From assembly GCA_016926155.1 (NCBI GenBank), contig JAFGPC010000135.1:1-33979 (forward strand): a DNA stretch of 33,979 bases, read 5' to 3'. The notes under the pieces were generated by a model. The model was not told the DNA's origin. It did not search any database and saw only the letters and a list, made by a program, of their open reading frames with translations. This DNA is from Sedimentisphaerales bacterium. GTDB taxonomy: Bacteria; Planctomycetota; Phycisphaerae; Sedimentisphaerales; Anaerohalosphaeraceae. The translations under genes and the position numbers were made by a program. Below, piece after piece: positions 25,744 to 33,536 of the stretch. Within the stretch, counting starts at the first letter, position 1. Every line of letters starts with the position of its first letter.

Positions 25744-26052
25744 ATGAATGATCCATCGTGGTGGATATAGGGTGCTAAAATTTTTGGAACACTCACCTTT
25801 TTCGGAGCGATCGTCTATTATTTTCGCATAAAGAAAAAAATTCCCCTCTACGTTTATGCTCTTTCGCTCGTCGCTTTTATCTGTGGAATGGCCATCGGAT
25901 TAACGATTCATTTGAAATTCATCCATATGCTGGCTCTGGGATTACTCTGTTCTGTTGCACCGCCTGTCTTGTGGTTTTTATGCGGCGGGCCCTTTTTCTC
26001 TCAGAAAAACACACTTAAAAATAAAGATAGGGAGAAATGTGATTCTGCATGA
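25744..26052 (+). pseudogene. Small membrane-protein gene interrupted by an in-frame TAG at codon 9
   Basis: A textbook ribosome site (AGGAGG, seven-base spacer) precedes ATG at 25744. The frame reads MNDPSWWI, then TAG (25768-25770), then continues open for 93 more codons to TGA at 26050-26052. The post-TAG sequence is coherent: three hydrophobic segments (IFGTLTFFGAIVYYF, YALSLVAFICGMAIGLTI and MLALGLLCSVAPPVLWFL), basic residues between them and a charged tail (KNTLKNKDREK). A single G-to-A change from TGG would restore Trp-Trp-Ile-Trp. The simplest reading is a recent nonsense mutation or a sequencing error; suppression or readthrough at TAG is possible. Function unknown. It converges with the minus-strand gene ending at 26101. 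Confidence 0.65.
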
Positions 26053-26100
26053 TTTTAGTAAATCATTGAATCTATCCTACTTAACCGATTTTGTTTATAT

Positions 26101-26496
26101 CTATTTTTGATATCTGGTAAGTTCAAGTTTTAAGTTGGTGTAGATTTCATCAATCAAGTCAGAAAGAAGATCCCTTTCACGGCCCCAATAGAGATGGTAT
26201 GGGCTGGCAGTAAGATCGCTGACCTTGGATCGTGTGATTTCAGGATTCCAATCCTCCAGGAACTGATCCCGGATCGATTTGTATTTTGGCTTGTCGATAA
26301 TGGAACGGATAAATTCCTGTGATGACACTTTTTCTTGAAATTGCTCGAAATTGGTCTCCTCGTTGAAATAACCGTCGGCTTCCGACCAGGCAAAGACAAT
26401 CGCAGGGCGGGCCGAGACATGATGCATCCTGTACCATTGAATCAAGTTTAAAACGATAAGCACAACGACCACCAGGCAATACAATATCTTCTTCAT
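26101..26496 (-). CDS. Small membrane-anchored protein of unknown function
   Basis: 131 residues. A basic start (MKK) and a hydrophobic stretch (4-22, ILYCLVVVVLIVLNLIQW) form a signal anchor; the rest (about 105 residues) is hydrophilic and rich in acidic and aromatic residues (FAWSEADGYFNEETNF, SPYHLYWGRERDLL), and is presumably outside the cytoplasm. AGGA lies eight bases before the ATG. A possible extended -10 (TGA-TACTAT, minus strand, at 26567-26562) lies about 60 bases upstream. No family recognised. Its 3' end faces the interrupted membrane-protein gene. Confidence 0.65.
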   Translation of the reverse strand: MKKILYCLVVVVLIVLNLIQWYRMHHVSARPAIVFAWSEADGYFNEETNFEQFQEKVSSQEFIRSIIDKPKYKSIRDQFLEDWNPEITRSKVSDLTASPYHLYWGRERDLLSDLIDEIYTNLKLELTRYQK

Positions 26497-26659
26497 ATTC
26501 TTATTCCTATAAAGATTTCCTTACAGGGCAAACGATCATTTGGATGAGTGTTCCATCTTCTATAGTATCAGATGCCAAACTTATCGTATCACCCTTATTT
26601 TAAAAAAATTCAGGCCAATGAAACGGGACCCACGTTGTCGGTTTCACGGGGAAATTCGC

Positions 26660-26687
26660 TTGACTTGTTCATGGGAAGCGGGATAAT
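26660..26687 (+). promoter_or_regulatory. Promoter for the duplicated-module dockerin gene
   Basis: TTGACT (26660-26665), 16-base spacer, GATAAT (26682-26687). Predicted start near 26694 gives a leader of about 220 bases. Confidence 0.6.
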
Positions 26688-26787
26688 GCAAAGGCAGGTA
26701 TTGAAGACACCGGCGGGAGGGGTGATAGATGGAAAAAAGGTTGAGGATCACGGAAGGGGCGAAAAACCACAAGGTTGGTACCCCACC

Positions 26788-26806
26788 AATCGAAAAGTTT
26801 TCGATT
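26788..26806. promoter_or_regulatory. Perfect 19-base inverted repeat AATCGAAAA-G-TTTTCGATT in the leader
   Basis: Two nine-base arms around a single G, about 94 bases after the predicted transcription start and 110 bases before the ATG. As RNA it could form an 8-bp hairpin with a three-base loop. It shares the AATCGAAA arm with the dyad at 19128-19145, in the opposite orientation. Confidence 0.5.
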
Positions 26807-26916
26807 GAAGCTTTAAGTAACTCCCTGAACACTTCTGAAATCTCGAGTTTCTCAAAATATCACATAATAAATGTTTGTCATCGGGCAAATTCGCACGATG
26901 GAAGGAGGCGGAAAGT

Positions 26917-28320
26917 ATGAGAACCGTAACGAGTATGTCAACGTATTTAATACCTTATGCCTTGCTTACCTCCTTGGTATGTGCTGATCCTCATTATCAT
27001 TGTGTGGATCTGACCGGGATCGCCAACCTTCACTACCAGGATTACTATGCAGGCGCTGAAAATCTGCCGACAGGTGATATCGACCTTGGCGGCGTTCCCT
27101 TCTGCATTCCGGATGGCAGCAACGGATGGACCAGCAGTCAGGGTTCGGGAACTGTCTTTGTCGATATCCCTGTGAATCTGATGAACATCCGGGAGGTGCA
27201 CACCCTGATCAATACCTCATGGGGAGAAGTTGGCCCCTATACCAAGCTGGAATTCTACGGTGACCAGGGTGCGTATTACGCCAAAAATCTCTACGGAAAC
27301 AGCGATATCCGAGACTGGCTTAACAATGTTTATATCAACAGCATCAACAATACAACTACGATTAATGTATGGTCCGGAACGGCGGTTACTTCTCAAACCG
27401 GCAAGGCCTGCCGGATCGATAAACAGATGATCATTCTGCCTGCCGCCTTCGCGAATCAAATCCTCACGCATGTCCGCTTGTCTGATTGGGGCGATACGAA
27501 TCTGCATAGGGCCTTCCTGTCCGGCATGACGGTAGGGCAGGAACCTTGTATTTACTGTAACCTGGCGCTGGATGACGTCATTGATTTCAATGATTTTGCA
27601 ATATTTGCCGGCTCCTGGCTGGAAGAGAACTGTGCTCAGCCGCAGGACTCCTGTTACCTGGCCGATTTCGACGAAGACGGCACTGTCGGACCTTTGGACC
27701 TGGCAACTCTGGCAGACTGTTGGCTTGAAACCATGCCGCTCTGGTTCGAGCTGCAATACCATTGTGTGGACCTGACCGGAATCGCCAATTTTCACTACCA
27801 AAATAACTATGCGGGGGCTGAAAATCTGCCGACAGGGGATGTCGAATTGGGAGGCGTTCCCTTCTGCATACCGGAGGGTAATAACGGATGGAACAGCAGT
27901 CTGGGTTCGGGAACCTTTTCCGTGGATATCCCCGTAAATCTGACGAGTATTCGGGAGGTGCATACCCTGATCAATACCGGCTGGGGCCAGGTCGGTCCTT
28001 ATACCAAACTGGAATTCTATGGGGATCAGGGTGCGTATTACGCCAAGGATCTCTACGGCAACAGTGACATCCGCGACTGGCTCAATGGCGGTTGGATCAA
28101 CAGTATCAACAATACCACCACGATCAACGTCTGGTCCGGAACGACGGTTACTTCTCCTGCCGGACAGGCCTGCCGGATCGATAAACAGATGATTCTGTTG
28201 CCGATAGAATTTTCCGGTCAAATCCTTACGCATGTCCGTATGTCCGATTGGGGCGGAGCAAATCTGCACAGGGCGTTTCTGTCCGGCATGACCGTGGGAC
28301 AGGAGTTGTATACTTATTAA
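26917..28320 (+). CDS. Exported protein with duplicated 183-residue module around a central dockerin
   Basis: 467 residues from the ATG at 26917, chosen for AAGGAGG eight bases upstream and because a signal peptide starts there (1-24, ending VCA). Module A (27-209) and module B (281-463) are the same length without gaps and about 80% identical by eye (shared YHCVDLTGIAN, HTLINT, GPYTKLEFYGDQGAYYAK, NSDIRDWLN, LHRAFLSGMTVGQE). Between them sits a complete dockerin-like pair (about 212-265; VIDFNDFAIFAGSWL and DEDGTVGPLDLATLADCWL). Module B stops just where module A joins the dockerin, so the C-terminal dockerin seems lost or was left inside by duplication. The module fold is probably a beta-sandwich but is not a family I can name. 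No catalytic motif seen. Confidence 0.85.
   Translation: MRTVTSMSTYLIPYALLTSLVCADPHYHCVDLTGIANLHYQDYYAGAENLPTGDIDLGGVPFCIPDGSNGWTSSQGSGTVFVDIPVNLMNIREVHTLINTSWGEVGPYTKLEFYGDQGAYYAKNLYGNSDIRDWLNNVYINSINNTTTINVWSGTAVTSQTGKACRIDKQMIILPAAFANQILTHVRLSDWGDTNLHRAFLSGMTVGQEPCIYCNLALDDVIDFNDFAIFAGSWLEENCAQPQDSCYLADFDEDGTVGPLDLATLADCWLETMPLWFELQYHCVDLTGIANFHYQNNYAGAENLPTGDVELGGVPFCIPEGNNGWNSSLGSGTFSVDIPVNLTSIREVHTLINTGWGQVGPYTKLEFYGDQGAYYAKDLYGNSDIRDWLNGGWINSINNTTTINVWSGTTVTSPAGQACRIDKQMILLPIEFSGQILTHVRMSDWGGANLHRAFLSGMTVGQELYTY
26995..27543 (+). repeat. Long direct repeat, copy A (549 bp)
   Basis: Encodes module A of the preceding protein. It matches copy B at 27757-28305 in the same frame with identical length. 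Confidence 0.9.
27757..28305 (+). repeat. Long direct repeat, copy B (549 bp)
   Basis: Encodes module B. The 213-base spacer between copies encodes the dockerin. Close similarity at DNA and protein level indicates a fairly recent internal duplication. Confidence 0.9.
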
Positions 28321-28548
28321 AAACTGAATTTTGGAAAAAGCGGTTCAGAAAATAAGGTGTGGAAGATCCTTTAAATCGATCTTTTCTTATAAAATCACCC
28401 TATTCAACACACTAAAAAATCGTTTTAGCATCGGGCTTTACAAGCGATAAAAAAGAATCAGACCATAAATTTTCCCTGGATAGAAAAACACTTATGCTTT
28501 GAAGAAATCACAACTTAGGATCAAAAAGAACATCTTGTCATGCAAAAT

Positions 28549-28558
28549 GAAACGTTTC
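28549..28558. promoter_or_regulatory. GAAACGTTTC palindrome, candidate LacI-family operator
   Basis: A perfect 10-base palindrome with the central CG typical of LacI-family operators. It is about 85 bases upstream of the predicted transcription start of the DUF1080 gene, and a LacI-family regulator is encoded at the end of the same block. Confidence 0.5.
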
Positions 28559-28603
28559 GAGCCGGTATTGTGAGATGTTTTCCTGCGAGTATTGAATCCG
28601 GGC

Positions 28604-28631
28604 TTGTATTTCATTGCCATATCGGTATAAT
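28604..28631 (+). promoter_or_regulatory. Promoter for the DUF1080-sulfatase operon
   Basis: TTGTAT (28604-28609), 16-base spacer, perfect TATAAT (28626-28631). The leader is about 95 bases. Confidence 0.65.
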
Positions 28632-28733
28632 ATTTAAACCTCGTTACGGATTCGCCGGAGGTGTTCGTAAAGAGGAAACACGTGGAAACCTTCGGACCTG
28701 GAAGCCCCCAACTGTAGGAAAGGAGAGAATGAG

Positions 28734-30599
28734 ATGATTGCCAATCGCAAGGTCCTGATTTTTTCTGTATTTTGTATTGGAACATTCTCTGTGTTGGCGA
28801 AGGAGGCGTCGTGGGAAACCTTGTTTGATGGCAAAAGCCTAGCCGGCTGGGAAGTTCGTGGGGGTGTTGCTCAATACCGGGTAGAAGATGGCTGCATCGT
28901 GGGTAAAACGGTGGAAGGAAGCCCCAATACGTTTCTATGCACGATGAAGGAATACGGCGACTTTATCCTGGAATTCGATGTCCGGTGTGATCCAAAGCTC
29001 AATTCCGGTGTGCAGATTCGCAGTCATATTTATTATCACGATACGGTCTTTCCGATATGGCGGGATGGACAGCGGATCGATAACAAGCATAAGGCCGGAG
29101 ATGTATACGGGTATCAGGTTGAGATTGCCTCGGCCGAGACGGGAACGAGCGGGGGCGTATGGGACGAGGCCCGCAAGGGGATGTGGCTGGATGCGACAAG
29201 TCAGGATCCGGTTGCGAGCAAAGCGTTCAACAATGGTGAATGGAATCATTATCGTATCGAATGCATCGGACCGCGAATTCGCACATTTATTAACGATATT
29301 CCTTGTGCCGACTTCGTGGATACCTCTGATGTATCGGGTTTCATTGGTCTGCAGGTGCATAGCGTTTCCCGGGGACTGACGGCAGAAGTACGATGGAAAA
29401 ACCTCCGAATCAAGGACCTGGGTCGACATGTGTGGAAGCCGCTTTTTGACGGACAGACCCTGGACGGTTGGCATACTCTGCCCGGTGGAAGCTGGCAGGT
29501 GAAAAATGGCATTCTGATCGGCTCCTCTCTGGCAACAGAAACAAAGCATGGCCTTCTTGTCAGCGATGAAGTTTTTGGGGATTTTGTGGCTTCTGTCCGA
29601 TTCAAGGCCGTCAAGGGAAACAGCGGTTTGTATTTTCGGGTGGAAGAATCCGGAGATGCGGTCGGAGTGCACGGGTTTCAGGCTGAAATTGATGGCGCTA
29701 ATGATGTGGGCGGGCTTTACGAAACAGCAGGGCGGGCATGGGTTATTCAACCCAAACCGGAAGAAGTGGCCACCTGGTTCAAACCCGGTGATTGGAACAC
29801 GATGACGGTCTATGCTCGCGGGCAGGATATTGTCGTGCATGTCAATGGCTATAAAACAGCCGAGTTGAAGAACGATCCGGGCCGTCTCGAAGGCCGTCTG
29901 GCCTTACAGTTACACGGTAACCAGGATATGGAAGTGCAATTCAGGGATGTTTCGATCCTGGTGAGAGGAAAAGTATCCGAGCCATTCAATGGAAAGGATC
30001 TGGACAATTGGATCGCCAAACCGGGCAGCGGCAAGGAAAATCTCTGGGTTGTCGGTATCCCGGAGATGAACAAAGATAATCCAAAACAGCTCATTGCCAA
30101 AAACGGTGTCGGCGCCATGATCAACCTGACCAAAGAGCATGGGCAGAGCCAGGATTTCTACAGCAGGCAGACCTTTGGGAGTGGACGTTTCGAGGTCGAA
30201 GTGATGGTGCCGCAGGGCAGTAACAGCGGTGTCTATCTGATGGGGGAATATGAGGTGCAGGTTCTTGACAGTTTCGGGCGTGAAAGGATGGGTTCCGGTG
30301 ATATGGGCGCAATTTATGGCGCTGCGCCGCCGCCGTTCAATGCGAATACGCCCCCCGGCACATGGCAAAAATACGTGATAGACTGGCAGACGCCTGTATT
30401 CAATGATAAGCCGGAGAAGATCAAAAATGCACGTTTTATCCGGGTGCAACTGAATGGGCAGATGCTTCACGAAAGTCTGGTAATGCCCAATCAGACACCT
30501 GGCGGCGTGGATGGGAGGGAAAAGCCGGTCGGTCCATTGATGTTCCAGGGCAATCATGGCTCGGTGGCCTATCGGAACATTATTGTCACCGAGTGGTAA
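28734..30599 (+). CDS. Exported protein with three DUF1080 (3-keto-disaccharide hydrolase-like) domains
   Basis: 621 residues. Signal peptide 1-22 (ends SVLA). Three consecutive DUF1080-like beta-sandwiches begin with the family signature: WETLFDGKSLAGWEV (27-41), WKPLFDGQTLDGWHT (about 236-250) and SEPFNGKDLDNWIA (about 417-430). Internal landmarks include NSGVQIRSH, NSGLYFR and NSGVYLMGEYEVQV, the conserved NSG turn of the family. DUF1080 is linked to hydrolysis of 3-keto-glycosides and to carbohydrate binding; having three domains in one chain is unusual. AAGGAGAG precedes the ATG. The sulfatase follows after an intercistronic hairpin, and a LacI regulator after that. Confidence 0.9.
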   Translation: MIANRKVLIFSVFCIGTFSVLAKEASWETLFDGKSLAGWEVRGGVAQYRVEDGCIVGKTVEGSPNTFLCTMKEYGDFILEFDVRCDPKLNSGVQIRSHIYYHDTVFPIWRDGQRIDNKHKAGDVYGYQVEIASAETGTSGGVWDEARKGMWLDATSQDPVASKAFNNGEWNHYRIECIGPRIRTFINDIPCADFVDTSDVSGFIGLQVHSVSRGLTAEVRWKNLRIKDLGRHVWKPLFDGQTLDGWHTLPGGSWQVKNGILIGSSLATETKHGLLVSDEVFGDFVASVRFKAVKGNSGLYFRVEESGDAVGVHGFQAEIDGANDVGGLYETAGRAWVIQPKPEEVATWFKPGDWNTMTVYARGQDIVVHVNGYKTAELKNDPGRLEGRLALQLHGNQDMEVQFRDVSILVRGKVSEPFNGKDLDNWIAKPGSGKENLWVVGIPEMNKDNPKQLIAKNGVGAMINLTKEHGQSQDFYSRQTFGSGRFEVEVMVPQGSNSGVYLMGEYEVQVLDSFGRERMGSGDMGAIYGAAPPPFNANTPPGTWQKYVIDWQTPVFNDKPEKIKNARFIRVQLNGQMLHESLVMPNQTPGGVDGREKPVGPLMFQGNHGSVAYRNIIVTEW

Positions 30600-30616
30600 G
30601 TCGATTCAGCGTAAGG

Positions 30617-30646
30617 AATGCAGCTTAACGCGATATCGGCTGCATT
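30617..30646 (+). other. Intercistronic hairpin between DUF1080 gene and sulfatase
   Basis: Perfect 8-bp arms AATGCAGC (30617-30624) and GCTGCATT (30639-30646) enclose a 14-base loop that contains CGATATCG. There is no following T-run, so it more likely stabilises or processes the mRNA than ends transcription. Confidence 0.5.
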
Positions 30647-30688
30647 GATTTCCGATTCTTTGACAATTTTTGCTGAGGGGACAGGTGG

Positions 30689-32227
30689 ATGAGTGAGTGG
30701 ACGCGGCGCGAATTTTTGCGTTATTCGATAGGATCCGGGATTTCGGTTGGAGCAATTGGGCTTTTTACATATGATTTGAGGGCGTCGGATTATACAAAGG
30801 GCAAGAAACCGAATGTCCTTCTGATCATGACCGATACACAGCGGCTGGATGATATGGGCGCCTATGGCAATCCCGTCATCAGGACGCCACATCTGGATTC
30901 ACTGGCAAACAGCGGTACCATGTTCCGTAACTGTCATACGCAATATCCGGCCTGTATGCCCGCGCGTGCCACAATTTTCACCGGCCGCTATCCTATGGCC
31001 CATGGAGTCTGGGCCAACGGTGTGCAACTGCCGGAAAAGGAAATTACCCTGGCGCATCTTTTTGCGGCCAACGGTTATCGAACCGGAGGAGCAGGTAAAT
31101 TTCATTTTCAGCCGCACTTTCCGTATCGCAAGAACGAACTGCCGAGTATGGAGACGCATCCTGAGCCATACTACGGATTCCAGGAATTTTACCTCGGTGA
31201 GGACGGGCGAAGCGGAGAACACCATTTGTGGATCAAGAAAAACCATCCGGAATACTATGACAAGCCCGATGATCAGATTCCCATCGAACTGCACAACAGC
31301 TATTGGACGGCATCACATACGATCGATTTTATCCGGCGATGCAATAGTAAGGGAGAACCATTCTTTGCCTTCTGCAGTTTCGTCGATCCACACCAGAGTT
31401 ATAATCCGCCTCCGCCCTACAGCATGATATATAAGCCCCAGGAAATGCCCGATCCGGTTCGCCGGGATGGTGAGCTGGAAAAAAGCCGTTTCAAATCCAC
31501 CGCTGAAAACGGCAACATGATGAATTATACCAAACGGCTGAAGGAAAATCGGGCACAGCACTATGGCGAGATGACATTCATCGACGATTCGGTCGGCCGA
31601 GTGCTTAAGACTCTGGATGAACTGAAAATCCGGGATAATACGCTGATTGTGTTTGTTGCTGATCATGGCGATATGTTGGGTGATCACTGGCTCTGGTGGA
31701 AAGGACCGTGGCATTATGCGGGCTGTACAAATGTGCCGCTGTTTTTTAACTGGACCGGCATGGTTAAATCAGGCAAGATAGTTAAAGGCATGGTCCAGCA
31801 GACCGATGTGCTTCCCACGATCTGTGAGTTAACGAGCCTTCCTATTCCCCCCGGCGTACAGGGCAAAAGCCTCAAGGATGTGCTTACTCAGGATACGGAT
31901 GAAACACCGTATGATTATGTCTATATCGAATCTGTCAGTTCCGGAGCTTATGCACCGGACTATCTGGACGGCAGCGGTCGCCGCCGACAAACCGAGCCCG
32001 GTCATACGGTCGATACCGTTACTATCCGCAGCCGGAAATGGAGATTCACTGTCTTTACCGGCGCCGATGACGGTGAGTTATACGATCTGGAAAAGGATCC
32101 GGATGAGTTTAATAATGTTTTTCACGATCCGGATTTCGCGTCGATCCGTAGCGAGTTGATGACCATTTTATTGGATCGTTTGTCTCGAACCCGCGATCCA
32201 CTCCCGGCCAAAACCAGACCCTATTAA
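30689..32227 (+). CDS. Tat-exported sulfatase (Cys-type formylglycine)
   Basis: 512 residues. Tat signal at the start (WTRREFLRYS, residues 4-13). The sulfatase core begins KPNVLLIMTDTQRLDD (metal ligand Asp49; the usual second Asp is Thr50 here). The formylglycine site is CMPAR with Cys89 and Arg93, inside YPACMPARATIFTGR. VADHGDMLG holds Asp325 and His326 near the calcium site, and the C-terminal part has the YDLEKDPDEFNN segment typical of the family. The cysteine must be matured to formylglycine; the protein probably removes sulfate esters from a polysaccharide in the periplasm. No maturase gene is in the window. GAGGGG precedes the ATG. Confidence 0.93.
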   Translation: MSEWTRREFLRYSIGSGISVGAIGLFTYDLRASDYTKGKKPNVLLIMTDTQRLDDMGAYGNPVIRTPHLDSLANSGTMFRNCHTQYPACMPARATIFTGRYPMAHGVWANGVQLPEKEITLAHLFAANGYRTGGAGKFHFQPHFPYRKNELPSMETHPEPYYGFQEFYLGEDGRSGEHHLWIKKNHPEYYDKPDDQIPIELHNSYWTASHTIDFIRRCNSKGEPFFAFCSFVDPHQSYNPPPPYSMIYKPQEMPDPVRRDGELEKSRFKSTAENGNMMNYTKRLKENRAQHYGEMTFIDDSVGRVLKTLDELKIRDNTLIVFVADHGDMLGDHWLWWKGPWHYAGCTNVPLFFNWTGMVKSGKIVKGMVQQTDVLPTICELTSLPIPPGVQGKSLKDVLTQDTDETPYDYVYIESVSSGAYAPDYLDGSGRRRQTEPGHTVDTVTIRSRKWRFTVFTGADDGELYDLEKDPDEFNNVFHDPDFASIRSELMTILLDRLSRTRDPLPAKTRPY

Positions 32228-32351
32228 CACGGGAACAACCGGAGAGGATCTTACCGGATCTTTCTGTATATCGCCTCAGTTACAATCAGTTTTATGAGGT
32301 TGGGAATTTTCGCTCTTCGGCGGGAAGCCATCTTTTACCTACCAAAAATCC

Positions 32352-32379
32352 TTGCATTGTCCGGATGTAGGCATATGAT
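32352..32379 (+). promoter_or_regulatory. Promoter of the LacI-family gene
   Basis: TTGCAT (32352-32357), 16-base spacer, TATGAT (32374-32379). An inverted repeat CCGGAT...ATCCGG (32361-32366 and 32390-32395) flanks the -10 and might allow autoregulation. Confidence 0.5.
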
Positions 32380-32454
32380 TGGGTGTGGAATCCGGGGTAT
32401 GCCAGGTTCAGACGGGCGATGGAACGGTGATGTCGAAAGGTGGTTGGAGCGGAT

Positions 32455-33504
32455 ATGGCCAATATCAAGGACGTAGCAAGGATGGCGGGGGTTTCCATCG
32501 CGACGGTCTCCCATGTCACGCGTGGAACCAAATATGTCAGCGAATCGTTGCGGAACCGGGTGAATGAGGCGATCCAGAGGCTCGGCTATGAGGTGAACCC
32601 TGTCGCCAGCGGGCTCAAAAGCCGTTCGACCCGCGTGATCGGCATCGTCTTGCCTAATATCAACAGTGTTTTCTTCCCACCGATTCTCAAGGGTATCGAA
32701 GACTATGCCTCAGCGCAAGGGTATCGGCTGACCTTCTGCAATACCGATTTCGACGTGGAAAAGGAACAGGAAACCATCCGTATGCTGCAGGGAAGCTGGG
32801 TTGATGGAATCATTCTGGATTCGGTCGCCGAGGTGGCCGACACCGACTATGTCCGTTTTCTTTCCAATCTGTCAAGCGGAGAAAAGCCCATCCCGGTGGT
32901 CTCGCTGGAACGCAGAGTTGATTCAGGCGTGATTCTTTCCGTCCGGATCAATAATTATGAGGGTGCCTGCCTGGCTGTGCGGCATCTGGCAGAATGCGGC
33001 TGTTGCAAAATCGTTCATATCGCCGGGCCGGACTTCTGTTCGATGGCCGATGACCGACTGCGGGGTTGCCGAGACCAGCTCAAACAATGCGGGTTAGGAC
33101 TGGACAAAAGCCAGGTGGTTAAGGGTGATTTTTCGCCCGAGCAGGGGTATACGGCGATGTTGTGCCTGTTGGAACAAAATCCCGATCTCGATGGCGTGCT
33201 CTCGGCCAACGACCAGATGGCAATCGGGGCAATACGGGCCCTGCACGAGAGCGGACGCCGTGTGCCTGAGGATGTGAAAATCGTCGGCTTTGACAATATC
33301 TTCGTCTCCAGCCTGATCAGTCCTTCCCTGACGACGATCAATGTGCCGCGCTATCAGATGGGCCATGCCGCCGCCGAGCTGCTCATCCGCCGGTTGACCG
33401 ATCCCGATGCTGAACTGGAAGATGTCATGCTGCCTATCCATCTGGTCGTCCGTCGGTCTACCGATCCATCCGCCCAAACCACCTGGGACCTCAGTAGTTG
33501 GTAG
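32455..33504 (+). CDS. LacI-family transcriptional regulator
   Basis: 349 residues from the ATG at 32455 (GGAG six bases upstream), giving the classic start MANIKDVARMAGVSIATVSHV, the LacI helix-turn-helix; an upstream GTG adds five residues. The hinge (about 45-60) and a periplasmic-binding-protein-like sensor domain follow (STRVIGIVLPNINSVFFPPI, VDGIILDSV, HLAECGCCKIVHIAGP, LSANDQMAIGAIRALHESG). The ligand is unknown, likely a sugar. It has its own promoter and sits directly after the DUF1080-sulfatase pair, so it is the likely local regulator; GAAACGTTTC at 28549-28558 is a candidate site. Confidence 0.93.
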   Translation: MANIKDVARMAGVSIATVSHVTRGTKYVSESLRNRVNEAIQRLGYEVNPVASGLKSRSTRVIGIVLPNINSVFFPPILKGIEDYASAQGYRLTFCNTDFDVEKEQETIRMLQGSWVDGIILDSVAEVADTDYVRFLSNLSSGEKPIPVVSLERRVDSGVILSVRINNYEGACLAVRHLAECGCCKIVHIAGPDFCSMADDRLRGCRDQLKQCGLGLDKSQVVKGDFSPEQGYTAMLCLLEQNPDLDGVLSANDQMAIGAIRALHESGRRVPEDVKIVGFDNIFVSSLISPSLTTINVPRYQMGHAAAELLIRRLTDPDAELEDVMLPIHLVVRRSTDPSAQTTWDLSSW

Positions 33505-33536
33505 TATTATGAATAATGTAAACAATTGTAAATGAT

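Larger units (their letters stand above)
26497..26916. other. Divergent intergenic region with promoters for both flanking genes
   Basis: Contains the plus-strand promoter and leader listed separately and a weak minus-strand extended -10 near 26562-26567. A short plus-strand ORF here (26572-26808) overlaps the promoter, has no ribosome site and is judged spurious. Confidence 0.45.
28321..28733. other. Intergenic region before the DUF1080-sulfatase operon
   Basis: AT-rich. Contains a weak terminator-like hairpin just after the upstream gene (28363-28368 with 28378-28383, then a T-rich run), the GAAACGTTTC palindrome and the promoter listed separately. No supported ORF. Confidence 0.5.

Noticed and set aside
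26524-26533. ACAGGGCAAAC word resembling the core of a c-di-GMP-I (GEMM) riboswitch
   Set aside because: The tetraloop-receptor part and the GACGCAAAGCC segment are missing on both strands.
26572-26808. Plus-strand 78-codon ORF
   Set aside because: No ribosome site, overlaps the promoter and leader dyad of the next gene, and has no domain features.
27217-28269. Minus-strand ORF of 350 codons
   Set aside because: It is a shadow of the duplicated-module gene; its length reflects codon composition of the two repeats, and it has no recognisable domain.
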